This document shows, piece by piece, positions 59,200 to 64,000 of a stretch of DNA of 64,000 bases. The stretch covers positions 102,145-166,144 of the forward strand of contig NZ_JACAPR010000023.1 of the NCBI RefSeq assembly GCF_013385635.1. Direction: 5' to 3'. Both the position numbers and the translations under genes were made by a program. The stretch is from Pseudomonas gingeri (lineage in GTDB: Bacteria > Pseudomonadota > Gammaproteobacteria > Pseudomonadales > Pseudomonadaceae). The notes beneath the pieces are model-generated. The model saw only the letters and a program-made list of their open reading frames with translations. It was not told the DNA's origin and ran no database searches. Position 1 is the stretch's first letter. Each line of letters begins with the position of its first letter.

Positions 59200-60528
59200 A
59201 TGACCCTGCGCACCCTTCCTCTGCCTGATCGGCTTCTCCACGCCCTGGCTCCCTGGCGCACGGCCTCGACCTGGCGGCTGGCTTTCTCCGGCGGCCTTGA
59301 CTCCACCGTCCTCCTGCATCTCCTCGCCCGCCTGGGCAGGACCGAATCCCTGCCCGAACTGACGGCCCTGCATATCCACCATGGCTTGCAGATCGCCGCC
59401 GACAGCTGGCCGGAACATTGCCAGGCATTCTGCGACACTCTGGGCGTGCCCTTGCAGGTGGTACGGGTGAGCGTCCAGCTCGGTGCCAGTCTCGAGCGTG
59501 CCGCCCGGGATGCGCGCTACCTGGCATTTGCCGGGGTGACCCAGTTGAACGAAGTCCTGCTGACGGCCCAGCATCGCGACGATCAGGCCGAGACACTGCT
59601 GTTCCGGCTGTTGCGCGGCGCCGGTGTCAGGGGATTGGCGGCCATGCCGACCGAGCGCGAAGTGGGTGGCGGTTATCTGGTCCGGCCGCTGCTCGATGTC
59701 TCGCGTGCGGAGCTGGAGCACTACGCCCGCGAGCATGGCTTGAACTGGATCGAGGATCCGTCCAACGCGGACCAGCAGTTTTCCCGCAACTACCTGCGCC
59801 ACCGGGTTTTCCCCGACCTCACCGAGCGCTGGCCGCAGGCGGTCAGCAGCATGGTGCGCAGCGCCGCGCACCTGCGCGAAGCCCAGGAATTGCTGGACGA
59901 ACTGGCCGACGTCGATCTTGACGAGGCCCAGGCCCATTCCCGCTATGACTGGCTGGGCATGCCGTCGCTGGCGCTGGACGCCGTGATCGACCTGTCGCCG
60001 GCGCGCCAGCGCAACCTCTTGCGTCACTGGCTGGCGCCGTTGACCCGCCTGCCGGACAGCGACCATTGGGCTGGCTGGGATGACCTGCGCGATGCCGGGC
60101 ACGATGCGAGGCCCAAGTGGCGCCTGGCCGAAGGTGAGTTGCACCGCGCCGACGAGCACCTGTGGTGGCTGAGCGGTTCCTGGTTGCGTCAGCCCGTGGC
60201 GGATATCGAGTGGGCCGATCCCGGGCAGGCCCTGGAATTGCCGGACAACGGCGAGTTGCTGATCATCGGCGATGCGCCGCCCGGCCCGTTGCGGGTACGC
60301 TATCGTCAAGGCGGCGAAGTGCTGCACCTGCCGGACCGCGGGCACCGTGATCTGAAGCGCCTGCTTAATGAAAGCGGGGTGCCCTGGTTTGTCCGCGGCC
60401 GATTGCCGCTGGTCTACCGGGGCGGGCAATTACTGGCCGTGGCCAACCTGGCGGGGCTCGATGGCAGTGCGTTCGGCGACTGGCATTTGCAATGGCAGCC
60501 ACCTTCGAGCGATCAAGGTTTGAGCTGA
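59200..60528 (+). CDS. tilS: tRNA(Ile)-lysidine synthetase
   Basis: A 442-residue N-type ATP pyrophosphatase that modifies C34 of tRNA-Ile(CAU) to lysidine, switching its codon from AUG to AUA. The PP-loop is LAFSGGLDSTVLLHLL. HIHHGLQ and AARDARYLAF follow, and EDPSNADQQFSRNYLRH is a TilS signature. The C-terminal domain contains GGEVLHLPDRGHRDLKRLLNESGVPWF. ATG 59200 gives the best length; ATG 59176 is possible, and the open frame to 59104 runs through a REP element. It probably ends the transcript before the pyrG promoter. Confidence 0.95.
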   Translation: MTLRTLPLPDRLLHALAPWRTASTWRLAFSGGLDSTVLLHLLARLGRTESLPELTALHIHHGLQIAADSWPEHCQAFCDTLGVPLQVVRVSVQLGASLERAARDARYLAFAGVTQLNEVLLTAQHRDDQAETLLFRLLRGAGVRGLAAMPTEREVGGGYLVRPLLDVSRAELEHYAREHGLNWIEDPSNADQQFSRNYLRHRVFPDLTERWPQAVSSMVRSAAHLREAQELLDELADVDLDEAQAHSRYDWLGMPSLALDAVIDLSPARQRNLLRHWLAPLTRLPDSDHWAGWDDLRDAGHDARPKWRLAEGELHRADEHLWWLSGSWLRQPVADIEWADPGQALELPDNGELLIIGDAPPGPLRVRYRQGGEVLHLPDRGHRDLKRLLNESGVPWFVRGRLPLVYRGGQLLAVANLAGLDGSAFGDWHLQWQPPSSDQGLS

Positions 60529-60548
60529 AAGCTGCTTTCCGGTAGACT
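60520..60548 (+). promoter_or_regulatory. Putative sigma-70 promoter upstream of pyrG
   Basis: A -35 TTGAGC (60520-60525) and a -10 TAGACT (60543-60548) with 17-bp spacing, overlapping the end of tilS. It implies a leader of about 245 nt. The 274-bp tilS-pyrG gap shows no gene. Confidence 0.5.
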
Positions 60549-60802
60549 ACGCTCCCTTCTTGATACAACTTCTGTGGATTCGCCTGAATTGCAGCAGTTG
60601 CCGATTACCAAGCAGTCTTTGCTGGGCGATTCCAAAAAATGTGTAGCGAGCAACGTACCGGTGTTGTCACTTCCGGTCTGTCCCAACGCGGCGGTTTTTT
60701 TGAAAGATGCACTGTGATTAATGCAGGTGATCGGGGGCTTCGGCCTTCCTTCGCTTTCCCCGGCGGCTCGGACCGCTTTAACGCAGACTTCTAGGGTTTT
60801 TC

Positions 60803-62434
60803 ATGACGCGCTACATATTCGTCACGGGCGGTGTTGTTTCTTCATTGGGGAAAGGCATTGCCTCGGCTTCATTGGCGGCCATCCTGGAGGCGCGGGGACT
60901 GAAAGTCACCATGCTCAAACTGGACCCGTACATCAACGTCGACCCGGGCACCATGAGCCCGTTCCAGCACGGTGAAGTGTTCGTCACCCACGACGGCGCC
61001 GAGACCGACCTGGACCTGGGCCACTACGAGCGGTTCATCCGCACGACCATGACCCAGAACAACAACTTCACCACCGGCCGTGTCTACGAGCACGTACTGC
61101 GCAAGGAGCGCCGTGGTGATTACCTGGGCGCGACCATCCAGGTGATTCCGCACATCACCGACGAAATCAAGCGTCGTATCATCAAGGGCGCCGGCGATGC
61201 CGACGTGGCCCTGGTGGAAATCGGCGGTACCGTGGGCGATATCGAGTCGCAACCGTTCCTCGAAGCCATCCGCCAGTTGCGTGTCGAAGTCGGCTCCAAG
61301 CGTGCGATGCTGATGCACCTGACCCTGGTCCCGTACATCGCCACCGCTGGCGAGACCAAGACCAAGCCGACCCAGCACTCGGTCAAGGAACTGCGTTCCA
61401 TTGGCCTGCAGCCGGACGTGCTGATTTGCCGCTCCGACCACCCGGTGGACATCTCCTCGCGTCGCAAGATCGCGTTGTTCACCAACGTCGAAGAGCGTGC
61501 GGTGATCTCCCTGGAAGACGTCGATACCATCTACAAGATCCCGGCCGTGCTGCACGCCCAGGGCCTGGATGACTTCGTCGTCGAGCGTTTCGGCCTGCAA
61601 TGCAACGGTGCCGACCTGTCCGAGTGGGAGCAGGTGGTCGACGCCAAGCTCAACCCCGAGCACGAAGTCACCATCGCCATGGTCGGCAAGTACATGGAAC
61701 TGCTGGACGCCTACAAGTCGCTGATCGAAGCGATGAGTCACGCCGGCATCACCAACCGCACCAAGGTCAACCTGCGCTATATCGATTCCGAAGACATCGA
61801 GAACCAGGGCACGGGCCTGCTCGAAGGCGTTGACGCGATCCTCGTCCCTGGCGGTTTCGGCCTGCGTGGCGTGGAAGGCAAGATCACCGCCGTGCAATAC
61901 GCTCGTGAGAACAAAGTGCCGTACCTGGGTATCTGCCTGGGCATGCAAGTGGCCGTGATCGAGTTCGCCCGTAACGTGCTGGGCTGGAAGGACGCCAACT
62001 CCACCGAGTTCGATCGTACCAGCGGCCACCCGGTCGTCGGCCTGATCACCGAGTGGGAAGATGCCACCGGAGCGGTCGAAACCCGCACCGAGACCTCGGA
62101 CCTGGGTGGCACCATGCGCCTTGGCGCCCAGGACTGCCTGCTGGAGCCGGGTTCGCTGGTTCACGATTGCTACGCCAAAGACGTGATCGTCGAACGTCAC
62201 CGTCACCGCTATGAAGTGAACAACAACCTGCTGCCGCAGATCATGGAAGCCGGCTTGAAGATTTCCGGCCGTTCCGGTGACGGCGCGCTGGTCGAAGTGG
62301 TCGAGGCCCCGGATCATCCATGGTTCGTCGCCTGCCAGTTCCACCCCGAGTTCACTTCGACCCCGCGTGACGGCCACCCGCTGTTCAGCGGTTTCGTCAA
62401 AGCCGCTTTGGCCCAACACCAGAAGAAGGCGTAA
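60803..62434 (+). CDS. pyrG: CTP synthase
   Basis: A 543-residue enzyme that aminates UTP to CTP using glutamine and ATP. The N-terminal synthetase domain (about 1-265) starts RYIFVTGGVVSSLGKGIASASL and has the Mg/ATP DPYINVDPGTMSP block. The C-terminal glutaminase (about 290-540) has PYLGICLGMQVA with the nucleophile Cys, and the His-Glu pair in CQFHPEFTS. The length is standard. The leader is long (about 245 nt from the proposed promoter), and kdsA starts 5 bases after its stop. Confidence 0.98.
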   Translation: MTRYIFVTGGVVSSLGKGIASASLAAILEARGLKVTMLKLDPYINVDPGTMSPFQHGEVFVTHDGAETDLDLGHYERFIRTTMTQNNNFTTGRVYEHVLRKERRGDYLGATIQVIPHITDEIKRRIIKGAGDADVALVEIGGTVGDIESQPFLEAIRQLRVEVGSKRAMLMHLTLVPYIATAGETKTKPTQHSVKELRSIGLQPDVLICRSDHPVDISSRRKIALFTNVEERAVISLEDVDTIYKIPAVLHAQGLDDFVVERFGLQCNGADLSEWEQVVDAKLNPEHEVTIAMVGKYMELLDAYKSLIEAMSHAGITNRTKVNLRYIDSEDIENQGTGLLEGVDAILVPGGFGLRGVEGKITAVQYARENKVPYLGICLGMQVAVIEFARNVLGWKDANSTEFDRTSGHPVVGLITEWEDATGAVETRTETSDLGGTMRLGAQDCLLEPGSLVHDCYAKDVIVERHRHRYEVNNNLLPQIMEAGLKISGRSGDGALVEVVEAPDHPWFVACQFHPEFTSTPRDGHPLFSGFVKAALAQHQKKA

Positions 62435-62439
62435 AGCTG

Positions 62440-63285
62440 ATGGCCCAGAAGATCATTCGCGTCGGCGACATCGAGATCGCCAACGACAAGCCGATGGTGC
62501 TGTTCGGTGGCATGAACGTGCTGGAAAGCCGTGACATGGCGATGCAGGTCTGCGAAGAGTACGTCAAGGTTACCGAAAAACTCGGTATCCCCTACGTGTT
62601 CAAGGCCAGCTTCGACAAGGCCAACCGTTCCTCCGTGACCTCCTACCGTGGCCCCGGCCTGGAAGAGGGCATGCGGATCTTCCAGGACATCAAGCAAGCC
62701 TTCGGCGTGCCGATCATCACCGACGTCCACGAGCCGGCCCAGGCCGCCGTGGCCGCCGAGGTCTGCGACATCATCCAGTTGCCGGCCTTCCTGTCGCGCC
62801 AGACCGACCTGGTGGTCGCCATGGCCAAGACCGGCGCGGTGATCAACATCAAGAAGGCCCAGTTCCTCGCGCCCCAGGAAATGAAGCATATCCTGAGCAA
62901 GTGCGTGGAAGCCGGCAACGACCAGTTGATCCTCTGCGAGCGTGGTTCGAGCTTCGGCTACAACAACCTGGTGGTCGACATGCTCGGCTTCGGCATCATG
63001 AAGCAGTTCGAATACCCGGTGTTCTTCGACGTGACGCACGCCCTGCAGATGCCGGGCAGTCGCTCGGATTCCGCCGGTGGTCGTCGCGCCCAGGTCACCG
63101 ACCTGGCCAAGGCCGGCATGAGCCAGGGCCTGGCCGGACTGTTCCTCGAGGCGCATCCGGATCCGGACAACGCCAAGTGCGACGGTCCTTGCGCCCTGCG
63201 CCTGGACAAACTGGAGCCGTTCCTGGCCCAGCTCAAGGCGCTGGATGAACTGGTGAAGAGTTTTCCGACTATAGAAACCGCCTGA
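62440..63285 (+). CDS. kdsA: 3-deoxy-8-phosphooctulonate synthase
   Basis: A 281-residue TIM-barrel enzyme that condenses phosphoenolpyruvate with arabinose 5-phosphate to give Kdo-8-phosphate for lipopolysaccharide. Conserved blocks are FKASFDKANRSSVTSYRGPGLEEG, PIITDVHEPAQA, DIIQLPAFLSRQTDL, NIKKAQFLAP and VTHALQMPG. It lacks the extra metal Cys seen in metal-dependent KdsA (NIKKAQF rather than a Cys there), so it is the metal-independent type. Operon pyrG-kdsA, with eno downstream past a REP pair. Confidence 0.97.
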   Translation: MAQKIIRVGDIEIANDKPMVLFGGMNVLESRDMAMQVCEEYVKVTEKLGIPYVFKASFDKANRSSVTSYRGPGLEEGMRIFQDIKQAFGVPIITDVHEPAQAAVAAEVCDIIQLPAFLSRQTDLVVAMAKTGAVINIKKAQFLAPQEMKHILSKCVEAGNDQLILCERGSSFGYNNLVVDMLGFGIMKQFEYPVFFDVTHALQMPGSRSDSAGGRRAQVTDLAKAGMSQGLAGLFLEAHPDPDNAKCDGPCALRLDKLEPFLAQLKALDELVKSFPTIETA

Positions 63286-63346
63286 TCCTCGTTTATTCGG
63301 TAAACTGCCGCACAATTTTCGCTCTGGCCTGCCGGCCGTACAGCTT

Positions 63347-63414
63347 TTGTGGGAGCCGGCTTGCCGGCGATAGCGATCTTACGGGCGCCATCGCCGGCAA
63401 GCCGGCTCCTACAG
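63347..63414. repeat. REP pair between kdsA and eno
   Basis: Inverted arms TGTGGGAGCCGGCTTGCCGG and CCGGCAAGCCGGCTCCTACA in the 160-bp gap between two same-direction genes; the eno ribosome-binding site lies 17 bases after it. Confidence 0.9.
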
Positions 63415-63445
63415 GGTTTTCGTCAACTTTGGAGTGTTTACAACA

Positions 63446-64000
63446 ATGGCAAAAATCGTCGACATCAAAGGTCGTGAAGTTCTCGACTCCCGTGGCAACC
63501 CCACCGTGGAAGCAGACGTCCTTCTGGACAACGGCATCATCGGCAGTGCCTGCGCTCCGTCCGGTGCTTCCACCGGCTCGCGTGAGGCGCTTGAGCTGCG
63601 TGATGGCGACAAGAGCCGTTACCTGGGCAAGGGCGTGCTGAAGGCTGTCGGCAACATCAACGGTCCGATCCGTGAACTGTTGCTGGGCAAGGACCCTTCC
63701 GACCAGAAGGCCCTGGACCACGCGATGATCGCGCTGGACGGTACCGAGAACAAGGCGACCCTGGGCGCCAATGCCATCCTCGCCGTGTCCCTGGCCGCTG
63801 CCAAGGCGGCTGCGCAGGACCAGGACCTGCCGCTGTACGCGCACATTGCCAACCTGAACGGCACCCCGGGTGTCTACTCCATGCCGGTACCGATGATGAA
63901 CATCATCAACGGCGGCGAGCATGCCGACAACAACGTCGACATCCAGGAGTTCATGGTCCAGCCGGTCGGCGCCAAGACCTTCTCCGAAGGCCTGCGCATG
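63446..64000 (+). CDS. eno: Enolase, 5' part (cut by window end)
   Basis: The first 185 residues of enolase (full length about 429), the glycolytic enzyme converting 2-phosphoglycerate to phosphoenolpyruvate; also a degradosome partner in gammaproteobacteria. The opening MAKIVDIKGREVLDSRGNPT and the APSGASTGSREALELRDGD loop are diagnostic, as is PMMNIINGGEHADNNVDIQEFM at the right end. A GGAG at 63431-63434 precedes the ATG. The gene runs off the right edge without a stop. Confidence 0.98.
   Translation, partial: MAKIVDIKGREVLDSRGNPTVEADVLLDNGIIGSACAPSGASTGSREALELRDGDKSRYLGKGVLKAVGNINGPIRELLLGKDPSDQKALDHAMIALDGTENKATLGANAILAVSLAAAKAAAQDQDLPLYAHIANLNGTPGVYSMPVPMMNIINGGEHADNNVDIQEFMVQPVGAKTFSEGLRM

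Overview
The window is a chromosomal segment of a Pseudomonas, most likely of the fluorescens/putida side of the genus. The evidence is protein-level resemblance of nearly every gene to Pseudomonas orthologues, high GC with strong third-position bias, the remembered gene order eno-kdsA-pyrG-tilS-accA-dnaE-rnhB-lpxBA-fabZ-lpxD-skp-bamA-rseP-dxr-cdsA-uppS-frr-pyrH-tsf-rpsB-map-glnD-dapC, and many REP-type palindromes ('GTAGGAGCCGGCTTGCCGGC' and relatives). No rRNA, tRNA, insertion sequence, prophage or CRISPR array was seen.

Layout. 1-3.5 kb: a 125-bp-period REP array, a DUF72 gene, a PEP-mutase/isocitrate-lyase-family enzyme and a small protein with an internal duplication. 3.5-9.3 kb: rsmJ, then a divergent mexL / mexJK-type RND efflux locus with an operator-like palindrome between them. 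9.4-23.7 kb: mostly minus-strand housekeeping genes (DUF4197, plsB, rlmA, dapE, the ndvB-type glucan synthase, csdA-sufE, dapD, an ArsC/Spx-like protein), with a cold-shock gene and tcdA on the plus strand. 23.7-32.8 kb: an accessory island (below). 32.8-39.3 kb: a Na+/H+ antiporter, dapC, glnD and map on the minus strand. 39.7-64 kb: a long plus-strand series for translation (rpsB, tsf, frr), UMP kinase, isoprenoid and phospholipid precursors (uppS, cdsA, dxr), envelope biogenesis (rseP, bamA, skp, lpxD, fabZ, lpxA, lpxB), rnhB, dnaE, accA, tilS, pyrG, kdsA and the 5' part of eno.

The most interesting part is the island at about 23.7-32.8 kb. It holds a complete acyl-homoserine-lactone quorum-sensing module, luxR - rsaL-like - luxI, in the same arrangement as lasR-rsaL-lasI. 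It is followed directly by an operon of a sugar-phosphate-isomerase-like protein, AzlC, AzlD and a class-Ic aminotransferase. Two near-identical 17-bp lux-box palindromes sit exactly where they could control luxI (28104-28120) and the downstream operon (28762-28778). A divergent VanB-like flavin/2Fe-2S reductase without an oxygenase partner lies on the other side of luxR. This suggests a self-contained, quorum-controlled pathway that makes or modifies and then exports an amino-acid-like compound; the product is not identifiable from sequence. Two further island genes encode an enoyl-CoA-hydratase-fold protein and an alpha/beta-hydrolase, both with Sec signal peptides. The module has lower GC than its surroundings and sits between otherwise conserved core genes, consistent with acquisition by transfer.
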